From Novosphingobium sp. (GTDB lineage: Bacteria; Pseudomonadota; Alphaproteobacteria; Sphingomonadales; Sphingomonadaceae): DNA of 64,000 nucleotides. Where the stretch lies: contig JACKKY010000001.1 of assembly GCA_024236175.1 (NCBI GenBank), forward strand, positions 558,001-622,000. Reading direction: 5' to 3'. Each line of letters begins with the position of its first letter. The stretch's first letter is position 1. Made by a program: the position numbers and the translations under genes. Of the stretch, positions 19,010 to 28,553 are shown one piece after another. Below the pieces are notes generated by a model. It worked only from the letters and a program-made list of their open reading frames with translations, did no database searches and was not told where the DNA came from.

Positions 19010-19807
19010 TCAAGCAAAACAGGGCTGCGCGAGCAGGCTCAGTCCGGAGGACGCGAACTCAACCTCGCCCAAACCGTCCACCACTGCGCACCCACCGGCC
19101 ACCACTTCCTCCCCGGCAACGTGGACCGGGCCTTCGCAGGGGATAACCAGCAGCGCGCCCTGATAGCGTTCGGCGGTGGCCGGGTCCGGCGCGCCTTCGA
19201 TCCGGTCGAGCCGGAACAGCGGGCCGTCGACGAGCCCGACCGATCCGCGAGCGGGGACGGTCCGATGCAGCGACCGGGGATAGGGCTCGCCACGGGCAAC
19301 TGCCGCGCCCTGGTCCAGATGCAGCTCGCGCGGCCGGCCATAATCATAGAGCCGGTAGGTCGTATCGCTGTTCTGCTGCACTTCGATCAGGCTCACGCCC
19401 GCCCCGATGGCGTGGACGGTCCCGGCCGGGATGTAGAAGAAGTCCCCGGGGCGTACGGTGTGCCATTCGAGCAACCGTTCGATGCTGCCGTCGAGCGCTG
19501 ACCGGCGGATGGCTTCCCGGCCGATCTCCTCACGAAAGCCGATGCCCAGAACCGCACCCGGCTCGGCATCGACGATCAGCCAGCACTCCTCCTTGCCGTG
19601 ACCCGGCAGCTGTTCGTCGGAAGGGTGGACCTGGACCGAGAGCTGCTCGCTGGTGAAGATGTATTTCACCAGCAGCCGGGACATCTCCGGGGGAGGTTCG
19701 AACCAGATCTCGCCGATGCGTCGTCCCGGAGAGTCGATGAAGGGAGCCGGCAGGACGTCCCTGCCCCACGGCTTCTCCACCTGCCGGGTGCGCAGAGCCC
19801 CGCTCAC
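19010..19807 (-). CDS. manA: Class I mannose-6-phosphate isomerase
   Basis: A 265-residue cupin-fold isomerase interconverting fructose-6-phosphate and mannose-6-phosphate. The zinc-site segment QVHPSDEQ, the segment GDFFYIPAGTVHAIGAG and SLIEVQQNSDTTYRLYDYGR are diagnostic. The GTG start at 19807 overlaps the manC stop as GTGA, so the pair is translationally coupled. It supplies mannose-6-phosphate for the GDP-mannose enzyme encoded upstream. A phosphomannomutase is not in the window. Confidence 0.92.
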   Translation of the reverse strand: MSGALRTRQVEKPWGRDVLPAPFIDSPGRRIGEIWFEPPPEMSRLLVKYIFTSEQLSVQVHPSDEQLPGHGKEECWLIVDAEPGAVLGIGFREEIGREAIRRSALDGSIERLLEWHTVRPGDFFYIPAGTVHAIGAGVSLIEVQQNSDTTYRLYDYGRPRELHLDQGAAVARGEPYPRSLHRTVPARGSVGLVDGPLFRLDRIEGAPDPATAERYQGALLVIPCEGPVHVAGEEVVAGGCAVVDGLGEVEFASSGLSLLAQPCFA

Positions 19808-20841
19808 TGGTTCGCCGCTCCCGAAAGCTTGCCGACCTTCTGCACGCCATCTGCGCTCGTCACAAGAACCTCGTCGCCGTCGACGACCACGATCACATCG
19901 GACAGGCCGATGACGGAGACGCGCGGACCGTCGCTGTCGACCAGCACATTGCGGCAATCGACCAGTTCGGCCTGCCCCGCCACGCTGTTGCCCTGCGCAT
20001 CGCGCGGCCTGGCGGCATGCAGCGCCTGCCAGTTGCCGATGTCCGACCAGTCCATGTCGGCCGGCACCATCGCGGCGCGCGAAGTGTTTTCCATGACGGC
20101 ATAGTCGACAGACTCGCCGTCGATGCCGGCGAAGGCGCGCGGATCTGGATGGAAACGCCGCCCATCCTCCCGCCCCTTGTCGACGGCTTCGGCGACGGAT
20201 GCGGCAATGGCGGGACGATGAACGGCCAGTTCCCTGAGGAAATCCTCCACCCGGAAGGCGAAGATGCCACCGTTCCAGGCGTAGCCGCCATCGGCGACGA
20301 ACGATTGCGCGCGCCCAAGGTCGGGCTTCTCGACGAATTGCGCGGTGCGGAAGCCGAGTTCGCCGACGGCCTCGCCGCGCCTGAGATAGCCGAACCCCGT
20401 CTCGGGCGATCTGGCCTCGATCCCGAAGGAGACCAGCCAGCCTTCGCGGGCGAGCGCCGCGGCGGCCTTGGCAGCTGCGACGAAGGCCGCGGCGTCGCCG
20501 ATGTGGTGATCGCTCGGGCAGGCCAGCATCACCGCGTCGGCGGGCAGGCGCATGGCCGCCAGGGCAATCGCGGCGGCCGTGTTCTTCGCCGCGGGCTCGA
20601 CGATGATCGAAGCCCCGGATGCTTCACCGAGCTGAGCCTCGACATGGGCCAGATGCTGCGAACCGGTCACCACCACCGGCGCGGCGAAACCGGCCTGCGG
20701 CGGGCACCGTGCGACCGTGGCTTCGAAAAGCGTCTTGTCGCCGACAAGCGGCAGGAAGGGCTTGGGCTTCGCCACCCTGCTGCGCGGCCACAGGCGAGTG
20801 CCGCTGCCGCCACATAGGATCACTGGCACGATCTCGGTCAT
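19804..20841 (-). CDS. manC: Mannose-1-phosphate guanylyltransferase
   Basis: A 345-residue nucleotidyltransferase making GDP-mannose from mannose-1-phosphate and GTP. The N-terminal LCGGSGTRLWPRSRVAKPKP (about residues 9-28) holds the nucleotide-binding loop and catalytic Arg/Lys, and VEKPDLGRAQSF and the segment YAWNGGIFAFR are family blocks. It lacks the C-terminal isomerase domain of bifunctional enzymes; that activity is provided by the overlapping downstream gene. GDP-mannose would feed exopolysaccharide or glycolipid synthesis. Confidence 0.95.
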   Translation of the reverse strand: MTEIVPVILCGGSGTRLWPRSRVAKPKPFLPLVGDKTLFEATVARCPPQAGFAAPVVVTGSQHLAHVEAQLGEASGASIIVEPAAKNTAAAIALAAMRLPADAVMLACPSDHHIGDAAAFVAAAKAAAALAREGWLVSFGIEARSPETGFGYLRRGEAVGELGFRTAQFVEKPDLGRAQSFVADGGYAWNGGIFAFRVEDFLRELAVHRPAIAASVAEAVDKGREDGRRFHPDPRAFAGIDGESVDYAVMENTSRAAMVPADMDWSDIGNWQALHAARPRDAQGNSVAGQAELVDCRNVLVDSDGPRVSVIGLSDVIVVVDGDEVLVTSADGVQKVGKLSGAANQ

Positions 20842-20888
20842 TGCCTCGCGATAATGGCCGAGAATGGCGGTTTCTTTAATAGGGCAGG

Positions 20889-21620
20889 CTATTTCTTCCC
20901 CGGATAGAACCAGCGCTGCTTCCAGCCATAGACCGATTCCACCGGATTGCCGTTCGCATCGGTCGCCGGGCGAAAGCGGAAACGTTTGGTCGCCAGCTCG
21001 CAGGTTATCCTGTCCGCCTCGGGATCCCGGCTGGCGCGATGCACCCGGCAGGACTTCACGCGGCCATCCGTACCCACGGTCAGCGCAACGATGACATAGT
21101 CCCCGATCCTCAGGTCGCGGCTTTCACGCGGATAGTCGCGGGCGGAATTGATGTCGCCGGCGATCTTCTCGACCTTGCTCCCGCCTCCTGCCCCCTGTCC
21201 GGTGCCGCTGTCGCCCGAGCCGGTGCCCGCGCCCTGCCCTCCCGCGCCGGTGCCTTCCCCGCGATCGCGCGCGCCGGAGCTCACATCGTCGCCCGTCGCC
21301 GCAACCTTGGGCGCGTCGAGCTGGGCAATGTCGATCTTGGGTTCGGGAGCAGCCACTTCCTTGGGAGTCGCTTTCTTTGCGGCGGGCGCAGCCGCGCCGG
21401 AGCGATCCGGTTCCGCAGGCTTGGGTTCGGGCGTCGGGCTCGGCTCGGGCGAAGAGACTTCGACAGTGAAGGCGGCGACCACACGATCCGCCACCATTCC
21501 GGTGAATTCGGGAGCGAAGGCACGGATCAGCGCGAGCACGGCAAGCAGGTGCAAGACTGCAACGAGGACGACCACGCCCAGCTTCAGGCGGGGCGGCGCT
21601 CTGAGGTCGGCCCGGGTCAT
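20889..21620 (-). CDS. TonB-family energy transducer
   Basis: A 243-residue protein with one N-terminal transmembrane helix (about residues 13-35), a Pro/Glu-rich periplasmic linker (PSPTPEPKPAEP), a Gly-rich stretch (about residues 115-145) and a C-terminal TonB-like domain (VIVALTVGTDGRVKSCRVHR, then TKRFRFRPATDANGNP). It would couple proton-motive force to outer-membrane receptors; four receptor genes lie in this window. The ATG at 21620 was chosen because it gives a canonical N-terminus. No exbB/exbD genes are adjacent. Confidence 0.85.
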   Translation of the reverse strand: MTRADLRAPPRLKLGVVVLVAVLHLLAVLALIRAFAPEFTGMVADRVVAAFTVEVSSPEPSPTPEPKPAEPDRSGAAAPAAKKATPKEVAAPEPKIDIAQLDAPKVAATGDDVSSGARDRGEGTGAGGQGAGTGSGDSGTGQGAGGGSKVEKIAGDINSARDYPRESRDLRIGDYVIVALTVGTDGRVKSCRVHRASRDPEADRITCELATKRFRFRPATDANGNPVESVYGWKQRWFYPGKK

Positions 21621-21710
21621 GCCCGAGCTATGCCACGGCTCGAAATGGGCGGCAATCGGCCTGTCCTGCAAGCCGACAGTTTGTTTTGACAAGCGCTCGC
21701 GGCGCAGGCC

Positions 21711-22469
21711 ATGGAAACCGCAACGACAACAATTGCCGGAGCTGGAACCATGGAAGGGCTTGCCCCCGTTCGCTGCGATCACGACGGCTTCGCGCTGCAG
21801 GGCTACTACGCCGCCCCGGAAGGCGAAGGGCCGTTTCCCGCCGTCATGGTCATGCACAGCGGCCTCGGACTTCGCAAGCAGATCGCCGACAAGGTCAGGA
21901 TGCTGGCCGCCCGGGGCTATCTTGCGGTCGCGACCGACATGTACGGGGCGGATGCGGATATCAGCACACCCGACGCGGCGGGCGAGCGCTATGCTGAACT
22001 GACGCAGGACATGGCCAAGCTGCGCGAGCGAACCGTGGCCTGGTTCGACACGGTGGCGGCGCGCCCGGACGTCGACGAACAGCGAATCGGCGCCATCGGA
22101 TACTGCTTCGGCGGAATGTGCGTCCTGGAACTGGCCCGAAGCGGCGCCGACGTCAAAGCGGTCTCCAGCTTCCACGGTGTCCTGACCACCCGGTCCCCTG
22201 CCCGGCCCGGAACCGTCCGGGCCCGGATCGCAGCCTATTGCGGGACCGAGGATCCCTTCGCGCCCCTTGCCGATGTCGATGCCTTGCGCAGCGAATTGTC
22301 GGCCGCGGGCGCCCGTTACCAGATCATGGAATTCGCCGGAGTGGCGCACGGCTTCAGCGACCCGTCGATGGACGATTTCGGACGGGAGGGCATCCGCTAC
22401 GACGCCGTTGCCGACCGCGTCTCGCTCGCGGGCACCCTGGCTTTGCTCGACGCAGTGTTGCGCAGCTGA
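21711..22469 (+). CDS. Dienelactone hydrolase family protein
   Basis: A 252-residue alpha/beta hydrolase. The Cys nucleophile lies in GYCFGG (Cys132), the acid is Asp181 in CGTEDPF, and the His213 is in VAHGFSDPS, so the Cys-Asp-His triad of dienelactone hydrolases is intact. It would open a lactone or ester in aromatic or lactone catabolism, but many members are uncharacterised. A second ATG at 21750 has GGAG 8 bases upstream and may be the true start, giving 239 residues. It stands alone between a leftward tonB and the receptor gene at 22942. Confidence 0.88.
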   Translation: METATTTIAGAGTMEGLAPVRCDHDGFALQGYYAAPEGEGPFPAVMVMHSGLGLRKQIADKVRMLAARGYLAVATDMYGADADISTPDAAGERYAELTQDMAKLRERTVAWFDTVAARPDVDEQRIGAIGYCFGGMCVLELARSGADVKAVSSFHGVLTTRSPARPGTVRARIAAYCGTEDPFAPLADVDALRSELSAAGARYQIMEFAGVAHGFSDPSMDDFGREGIRYDAVADRVSLAGTLALLDAVLRS

Positions 22470-22941
22470 CACACCTGTCGGAAGAACGACGCAAGCCTCG
22501 GTATTTTCACCGAATCTAAATTGCAGCCATCCCACACGCCTGCTATCCGGAAACAGTGCAGAGAACGCTGTTCACGGCATTGGAGAACATTCGTAATTTG
22601 CTAAACTAGTTCAGTTTTTCGACAGCATATTCGGTATTGTGAAATGACAAGTCCCTTGTTAGGGGGCTTGTCCAGTTGTCGTTTCGGGCGAACTCAGGCT
22701 GAACCCAGCCCGTTCCGGAACCGTACAACAGGGAGGGAAGGTCATCGGACATGGCCGTATACTTGAAAGCTCTATCCTGCGGTGACCTGGCAGCAAGACT
22801 GCTGCTGTCGGCGCCTCCCAAATTCATGACGGAATTTCCAACGCGTGCTCGCTGCCGCAAGGCATGAGGCGCGAATTTCAAGGGTACAAGACGACACCTT
22901 CATCACAGGTGTTCACAATCGGGTTCTAGAGGAGGAATTCA
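22470..22941. other. Long intergenic leader before TonB receptor 1
   Basis: About 470 bases without a credible gene. It is AT-richer than its surroundings around 22590-22660. It holds a 10-bp hairpin (22646-22672) and, at 22629-22644, ATTCGGTATTGTGAAA, which matches 12 of 16 positions of the element found upstream of the catabolic operons. The receptor start is preceded by GAGGAGGAATTCA. No promoter could be fixed. Confidence 0.6.
22646..22672. repeat. Inverted repeat in the receptor leader
   Basis: GACAAGTCCC (22646-22655) can pair with GGGGCTTGTC (22663-22672), with one G.T pair and a 7-base loop. No T-run follows, so a leader hairpin or operator is likelier than a terminator. Confidence 0.4.
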
Positions 22942-25572
22942 ATGGCCAATCGATTGATCAAGAATGCATTGCTGCTGAGTGTGGCAGCGTCCGGTATCGC
23001 GGCAGCGACGCCGGCACTCGCCCAGGATTCGGCCGGGGCCACCGCAAGCGGCGACATCATCGTTACCGCCCGCCGCGTCGAGGAGCGCCTGCAGGACGTT
23101 CCGATCTCGATCACGGTCTACAACCAGGACGAGCTCACCAAGCGCAACATCACGGTTGCGACCGACCTGGCGACCTACACCCCGTCGCTTTCGGTGAACG
23201 AACGTTACGGCCCGGAAAAGGCATCGTTCTCGCTGCGCGGCTTCAACCAGGACCAGTCGACCGCTCCGACGGTCGGCGTCTACTTCGCTGAAGTTGTCGG
23301 CGTGCGTGCCCAGGGCGGCACCACTTCGGGCAACTCGGTCGGCGCCGGCGCCTTCATGGACCTCGAAAACGTCCAGGTACTCAAGGGCCCGCAGGGCACG
23401 CTGTTCGGCCGCAATACCACCGGCGGCGCCATCCTGCTGACCCCGAAAAAGCCGACCGACAATCTGGAAGGCTATATCGAGGGCACTTACGGCAATTACG
23501 ATCAGGTTCGCGTGCAGGGCGCGCTCAACGTTCCGCTGGCCGACACCTTCAAGGTCCGCGTGGCCGTCGACCGCAACAAGCGTGACGGTTACATGCGCAA
23601 CCTGTCGGATGTCGGACCCAAGGCTTACAACGACCGCAACTACCTGGCGGCTCGCCTCAGCATCCTTGCGGAACTGACTCCCGATCTCGAGAATTACACG
23701 ATCTTCCACTACAGCGATTCCGACACCAACGGCTACGCCGCGCGTATCGTCGGATGCAGCACCGCGTTCGCACCGAACGCCGGCACGAGCGGTATCGTCG
23801 CTTCGGCGTGCGCCGACCAGGTCGCCAGGCAGAACGCGCGGGGCGACAGCCTCTACGACGTGGAATCGTCGAACCGCAATCCGTTCCTCAAGATCAAGCA
23901 GTGGCAGGTGATCAACACCACCACCTGGCAGGCCAGCGACACGCTGACCGTCAAGAACATCATGAGCTACGGCGAGTTCGAGGAACGCGCCAATTTCGAC
24001 CTCTACACGTCGAATTTCACCGTATCCAACGTCACCACTCCGGGATATGACCTGCCCGGCTTCTATCCCAACACGGTCAGCCCGCTGATCCCGGCGTTTA
24101 TCAATGTTCCGCCGGGTACGCCGTTCCAGTACATCGTCCTGGATACCGCAGACCCGGTTACCGGCAACTCGTCGCAGTCGACCTTCACGGAGGAACTGCA
24201 GCTGCAGTTCGATTCGGTTGACGGTCGGTTCAACGGCGTTCTCGGCGGCTATCTCGAATTCTCCCGCCCGCTGGGCTTCAACGGCGGCCGCACCGGAATC
24301 TACCTCAATTGCGTCCGGCCGCAGAATCTCGAGTGCCAGAACCCGCTTCTGTTCGGTTCGATTTCCGAATCGCACACCAAGCTGAATTTCGACAACCACG
24401 GCATCTTCGCACAGGGCACCTACAACTTCACCGACCAGCTCTCGCTGACGGCGGGCGTTCGCTACACCTTCGACAAGATCGCAGGCCTGCAGGACAGCAC
24501 CCGCGCCGGCTTCAGTGCGAATGCGGGAACCGGCCCTCTCTTCCCCGATCCGCTGACCGGTGTGATGATTGCGCGTGCCTGCACGGATTCGTTCCGTCAC
24601 GGGCCGGCGCAGCTGGCAGCGGACGGCCTGCCGCCGCCGGCAGCCGACAGGTCTGTCTGCACCACGCGCCTGACCAACAAGTCGAACAAGCCGACCTGGT
24701 TGATCAACGCCGACTACAAGATCACTCCCGATCTGATGGTCTATGCGAAATATGCGCGCGGCTATCGTCAGGGCGGCATCAACTTCACCAACCCGGGCGT
24801 CGAGCTCTGGGGGCCGGAATCGCTCGATTCCTATGAAGTCGGCGTCAAGTCCAGCTTCCGTGGTGCCGTGAGCGGCTATTTCAACGTCACCGGCTTCTAC
24901 AACGACCTTAAGGACATGCAGGTCTTTGCCGGCCTCGTGTCGGACACCCCCGGCGTGGCCGGCGGCGCCGCCATCCTGAACGCGGGCTCGGCGGAATCCT
25001 ACGGTGTCGAAGTCGACGGATCGATCGCTGTGCTCGACAACAGCCTGCGCTTCGATCTCGGCTACACCTACCTCCACACCGAGGTTAAGGACGTTGAGGC
25101 GGGTGCGACGAAGGGCGATGGCTCGCGGCTTGGCGACCTTCTGGTCGGCACGCCGTTCGGCGCTGTGACCCCGACCGTGTCGCCCGGCTCGCAGTTCACG
25201 CTCTCTCCGAAGCACAAGCTGACGGCGACGGCGACCTACACGCTGCCGCTCGACGCAAGCATCGGCGATATCTCGATCGGCGCGACCTGGGTCCACACCG
25301 GCAAGCAGATCTCGAACGGCTCGGTCCCCGCGGTTCTGCCGGACGGCACGCCGCTCGGCTCGATCCCGTCCTACGACCTGCTCAACCTCAACCTTGACTG
25401 GAAGAGCGTTGCCGGATCGCCGATCGACCTCGCGGTGTTCGCGACCAACGTCACCAAGGAAGTCTATCCGGTGAACACCGGCGGCGGCTGGAACTCGTCG
25501 GGCATCGGCGACTGGCTGCTGGGCGTGCCCCGCATGTACGGCGTGCGCGTGCGCTACAACTTCGGACAGTAA
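22942..25572 (+). CDS. TonB-dependent outer-membrane receptor 1
   Basis: An 876-residue outer-membrane beta-barrel importer. It has a signal peptide ending near ALAQ, a TonB box in the segment DIIVTARRVEERLQDVPISI (mature N-terminus), a plug domain (VQVLKGPQGTLFGRNTTGGA) and a barrel ending in YNFGQ with the aromatic near-terminal residue needed for BAM insertion. It belongs to the large sphingomonad receptor group used for hydrophobic or oxidised organic substrates. The next gene is a close paralogue. A strong terminator follows at 25635, so the two are probably separate transcripts. Confidence 0.95.
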   Translation: MANRLIKNALLLSVAASGIAAATPALAQDSAGATASGDIIVTARRVEERLQDVPISITVYNQDELTKRNITVATDLATYTPSLSVNERYGPEKASFSLRGFNQDQSTAPTVGVYFAEVVGVRAQGGTTSGNSVGAGAFMDLENVQVLKGPQGTLFGRNTTGGAILLTPKKPTDNLEGYIEGTYGNYDQVRVQGALNVPLADTFKVRVAVDRNKRDGYMRNLSDVGPKAYNDRNYLAARLSILAELTPDLENYTIFHYSDSDTNGYAARIVGCSTAFAPNAGTSGIVASACADQVARQNARGDSLYDVESSNRNPFLKIKQWQVINTTTWQASDTLTVKNIMSYGEFEERANFDLYTSNFTVSNVTTPGYDLPGFYPNTVSPLIPAFINVPPGTPFQYIVLDTADPVTGNSSQSTFTEELQLQFDSVDGRFNGVLGGYLEFSRPLGFNGGRTGIYLNCVRPQNLECQNPLLFGSISESHTKLNFDNHGIFAQGTYNFTDQLSLTAGVRYTFDKIAGLQDSTRAGFSANAGTGPLFPDPLTGVMIARACTDSFRHGPAQLAADGLPPPAADRSVCTTRLTNKSNKPTWLINADYKITPDLMVYAKYARGYRQGGINFTNPGVELWGPESLDSYEVGVKSSFRGAVSGYFNVTGFYNDLKDMQVFAGLVSDTPGVAGGAAILNAGSAESYGVEVDGSIAVLDNSLRFDLGYTYLHTEVKDVEAGATKGDGSRLGDLLVGTPFGAVTPTVSPGSQFTLSPKHKLTATATYTLPLDASIGDISIGATWVHTGKQISNGSVPAVLPDGTPLGSIPSYDLLNLNLDWKSVAGSPIDLAVFATNVTKEVYPVNTGGGWNSSGIGDWLLGVPRMYGVRVRYNFGQ

Positions 25573-25634
25573 TTCTGTGAAATAACTTCCACTCCAAGTA
25601 GAGTGGAAATATAGAACGATTGATATGACTTCGA

Positions 25635-25667
25635 AGCCGCGCCCTTAAGGGCGCGGCTTTTTCTTTT
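25635..25667 (+). terminator. Intrinsic terminator after TonB receptor 1
   Basis: AGCCGCGCCC pairs with GGGCGCGGCT around a TTAA loop, followed by TTTTTCTTTT. This is a textbook terminator. A second 8-bp inverted repeat (TTCCACTC/GAGTGGAA, 25587-25608) lies between it and the stop codon and has no T-run. Confidence 0.92.
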
Positions 25668-25829
25668 CCTCGAACTCAGCGCCCATCCCCTCGGATTCCC
25701 CTGACATTCGCGTCACGGGAGCCTTGGTTGCATCCTCGGAATTCGGCTTGTAGGTTACTGGCAAAAGGCACGGCCAGAACGAGCCGGCCCAAGCCATTAC
25801 TATGGCCGCAACCAGGAGAGGAGAGAGTC

Positions 25830-28493
25830 ATGACCCACCGCCTGATCAAATCGAGTCTGTTGCTCGGTGTCGCCGCCGCCGGGACGATCATATCGTCGCC
25901 GGCAATGGCGCAAGGTTCGACATCAGCGTCGTCCACCGGGGATATCATCGTCACCGCCCGGCGCGTCGCTGAGCGGCTGCAGGACGTTCCGATCTCGATC
26001 ACCGTCTACAACCAAGAGCAGATCAACAATCGCAATATCGCGATTGCAACCGATCTTGCCACCTACACTCCGTCGCTTTCCGTGAACCAGCGCTACGGGC
26101 CGGAGAAAGCGTCATACTCCATCCGCGGCTTCAACCAGGACCAGTCGACGGCTCCCACGGTCGGCGTTTACTTCGCAGAGGTCGTCGGCGTGCGTGCGCA
26201 AGGCGGCACCACTTCCGGCAACACGGTCGGCGCGGGCGCGTTTACCGATCTTGAGAACGTGCAGGTCCTCAAGGGCCCAACCGGCACGCTGTTCGGCCGC
26301 AACACCACCGGCGGCGCGATCCTGCTGACCCCGAAGAAGCCCACCGACAATCTGGAAGGCTATATCGAAGGCACTTATGGCAATTACGATGCCATGAGGC
26401 TGCAGGGAGCGATCAACCTGCCGCTCGCGGACACCTTCAAGGTCCGCCTGGCAGTCGACCGCAACAAGCGCGACGGCTATATGCGCAACCGGTCAGGCGT
26501 AGGCCCGAAAGACTTCAACGATCTCGACTATCTCTATGCCCGCTTCAGCATGGTCGCGGAGCTGACGCCCGATCTCGAGAACTACACGATCTTCCATTAC
26601 AGCAAGTCGGAAACCAACGGCTACGGCACGAAGGTCATCGGCTGCGCCAACGAGAATTCCCCGGTCGATCCGCTCAACACCGTCCCGTTCGATCCGGGCG
26701 ATCCCAATGCAAGCCCGCCGATCCCGCCCTACAGCGGGACCCGGCTGCTCGGCGCCCTTTCCTGCGCCGACCAGCTCGCCCGCCAGAATGCGCGCGGCGA
26801 CGGGTACTACGACGTGGAATCCAACTTCAACAAGGGCTTCCTCGATCTTGAACAGTGGCAGGTGATCAACACCACGACCTGGCAGGCGAGCGACACGCTG
26901 ACGGTCAAGAACATCATGAGCTACGGCGAGTTCCGCGAACGGGCCGCTTTCGATCTTTACACGACGGCGCCCGCCATTCCCGATGTGTTCGGCACCGGCG
27001 GCTACAACCTCCAGCTCATCAGTCCGGCCTTGCCGAATATCCTTATTCCGGCAGGCACGCCTTACAAGTACATCAATCTCGACGTCGAAGACGGGCGGTA
27101 CAATTCCGCACAGTCGACTTTCACCGAGGAACTGCAGCTGCAATTCGAGTCCGTCGACGGGCGCTTCAACGGCGTGCTGGGCGGCTACCTCGAATTTTCG
27201 AGGCCGATCGGTCTCAATGCCGGCCGGACGGGCATCTTCCTGGACTGCGACGAGCCAAGCAATCCGGCGAGCTGTGCGAACCCGCTTTTCATCGGCAACA
27301 TCTCACAGTCTCAGACCCAGTTCGATTTCGACAATCACGGCATCTTTGCCCAGGGCACCTACAACTTCACCGATCAGCTTGCCCTGACCGTCGGCGGACG
27401 CTGGACCTTCGACAAGATCGTCGGATACGACCAAAGCGTGCGCATCGGCATGCTGCCGACTCTCGACCAGGCCGGCAGTGCTGCGGTCGGCGGCGCGATC
27501 CCTCCGGGCCTTACCGGTCCGGACGGCTCGATCCGTTGCCGCGATTCATTCCGCTTCCCCGCAACCGACCGACCGGCGGCCGGCCTGCTGGTCACCGACC
27601 CGACGCAGTGCGGCAAGTTCCTCACGGAAAAGTCGAACAAGCCGACCTGGGTCATCAATCTCGACTACAAGCCGACGCCGGATATCCTGCTCTATGCGAA
27701 ATATGCGCGCGGCTATCGCCAGGGTGGCCTCAACTTCACCAATCCCGGCCTAGAACGCTGGAGCCCGGAGAAGCTCGATACGTTCGAAGTGGGTGCCAAG
27801 ACCAGCTTCCGCGGCACGGTCAGCGGATATTTCAACGTGACCGGCTTCTACAACAAGCTGTCCGACCAGCAGATCTTCGGCGGTATCGTCGCCGACCCGG
27901 CCACCGGTGTTTCGGGCGGCGCGGCGATCATCAACGCGGGCAAGTCGCGCAGCTACGGTGCGGAAGTCGACGCATCGGCGTTGCTGTTCGACAGCCTGCG
28001 CTTCGATCTGGGCTACACCTACCTGAACAGCAAGATCCAGGAGCTGGATATCAGCGGCATCAGCCTGGACGGCACGCCGTTCATCCGGATCACCCCAAGG
28101 GCGCTTCCCGGACAGCCCTTCAACCTGTCGCCTGAGCACAAGCTGACGTTGACCGGCACTTACACGCTCCCGCTCGACGAGAGTCTGGGCAAGCTTGATA
28201 TCGGTGTGACCTGGACTCACACTTCGTCCTTCTTCACCGATCAGGCCGCTCCGGCGTCGATCAACGGTCTCGCCGCAGGGCGCACGCCTGCCGTGGATCT
28301 GTTGAACGTCAATGTCTCCTGGAACGAGGTCGGCGGTTCGCCCATCGACCTGGCGTTCTTCGCAACGAACGTCACCAAGGAGAAGTATCCCGCGTTCGGC
28401 CCGACCGGCTGGCAGTCCAACGGCTATGCCGACGTGTCACCGGCACTGCCGCGCATGTACGGTGTGCGGCTGCGCTTCAACTTCGGCCAATAG
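25830..28493 (+). CDS. TonB-dependent outer-membrane receptor 2
   Basis: An 887-residue receptor closely related to the one at 22942: signal peptide ending near AMAQ, TonB box segment IIVTARRVAERLQDVPISIT, plug block VQVLKGPTGTLFGRNTTGGA and barrel end FNFGQ. Plug and periplasmic turns are nearly identical between the two, while extracellular loops differ in length, for example an insert near residues 275-300 with a Pro-rich run. The ATG at 25830 follows GGAGAGGAGAGAGTC. It is likely to import a related but distinct ligand of the neighbouring catabolic pathway. Confidence 0.95.
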   Translation: MTHRLIKSSLLLGVAAAGTIISSPAMAQGSTSASSTGDIIVTARRVAERLQDVPISITVYNQEQINNRNIAIATDLATYTPSLSVNQRYGPEKASYSIRGFNQDQSTAPTVGVYFAEVVGVRAQGGTTSGNTVGAGAFTDLENVQVLKGPTGTLFGRNTTGGAILLTPKKPTDNLEGYIEGTYGNYDAMRLQGAINLPLADTFKVRLAVDRNKRDGYMRNRSGVGPKDFNDLDYLYARFSMVAELTPDLENYTIFHYSKSETNGYGTKVIGCANENSPVDPLNTVPFDPGDPNASPPIPPYSGTRLLGALSCADQLARQNARGDGYYDVESNFNKGFLDLEQWQVINTTTWQASDTLTVKNIMSYGEFRERAAFDLYTTAPAIPDVFGTGGYNLQLISPALPNILIPAGTPYKYINLDVEDGRYNSAQSTFTEELQLQFESVDGRFNGVLGGYLEFSRPIGLNAGRTGIFLDCDEPSNPASCANPLFIGNISQSQTQFDFDNHGIFAQGTYNFTDQLALTVGGRWTFDKIVGYDQSVRIGMLPTLDQAGSAAVGGAIPPGLTGPDGSIRCRDSFRFPATDRPAAGLLVTDPTQCGKFLTEKSNKPTWVINLDYKPTPDILLYAKYARGYRQGGLNFTNPGLERWSPEKLDTFEVGAKTSFRGTVSGYFNVTGFYNKLSDQQIFGGIVADPATGVSGGAAIINAGKSRSYGAEVDASALLFDSLRFDLGYTYLNSKIQELDISGISLDGTPFIRITPRALPGQPFNLSPEHKLTLTGTYTLPLDESLGKLDIGVTWTHTSSFFTDQAAPASINGLAAGRTPAVDLLNVNVSWNEVGGSPIDLAFFATNVTKEKYPAFGPTGWQSNGYADVSPALPRMYGVRLRFNFGQ

Positions 28494-28503
28494 GCGCAAT
28501 GGA

Positions 28504-28530
28504 GCCCACGCGGCCCCCAGCCGCGTGGGC
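28504..28530. terminator. Hairpin between convergent receptor 2 and kinase genes
   Basis: GCCCACGCGGC (28504-28514) pairs with GCCGCGTGGGC (28520-28530) over a CCCCA loop. The 11-bp GC-rich stem sits between two converging genes and could end both transcripts, although no long T-run follows. Confidence 0.65.
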
Positions 28531-28553
28531 AGTTCCACGAGATCGAGTAATAC

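Noticed and set aside
22606..22881. 91-residue minus-strand frame in the gene-free leader
   Set aside because: No ribosome binding site, no domain or signal, and biased composition; read as chance.
22939..25296. 785-residue frame antisense to TonB receptor 1
   Set aside because: An open antisense frame is common opposite GC-rich genes; composition is Arg/Val/Asp-rich with no family features, while the sense strand is a clear receptor.
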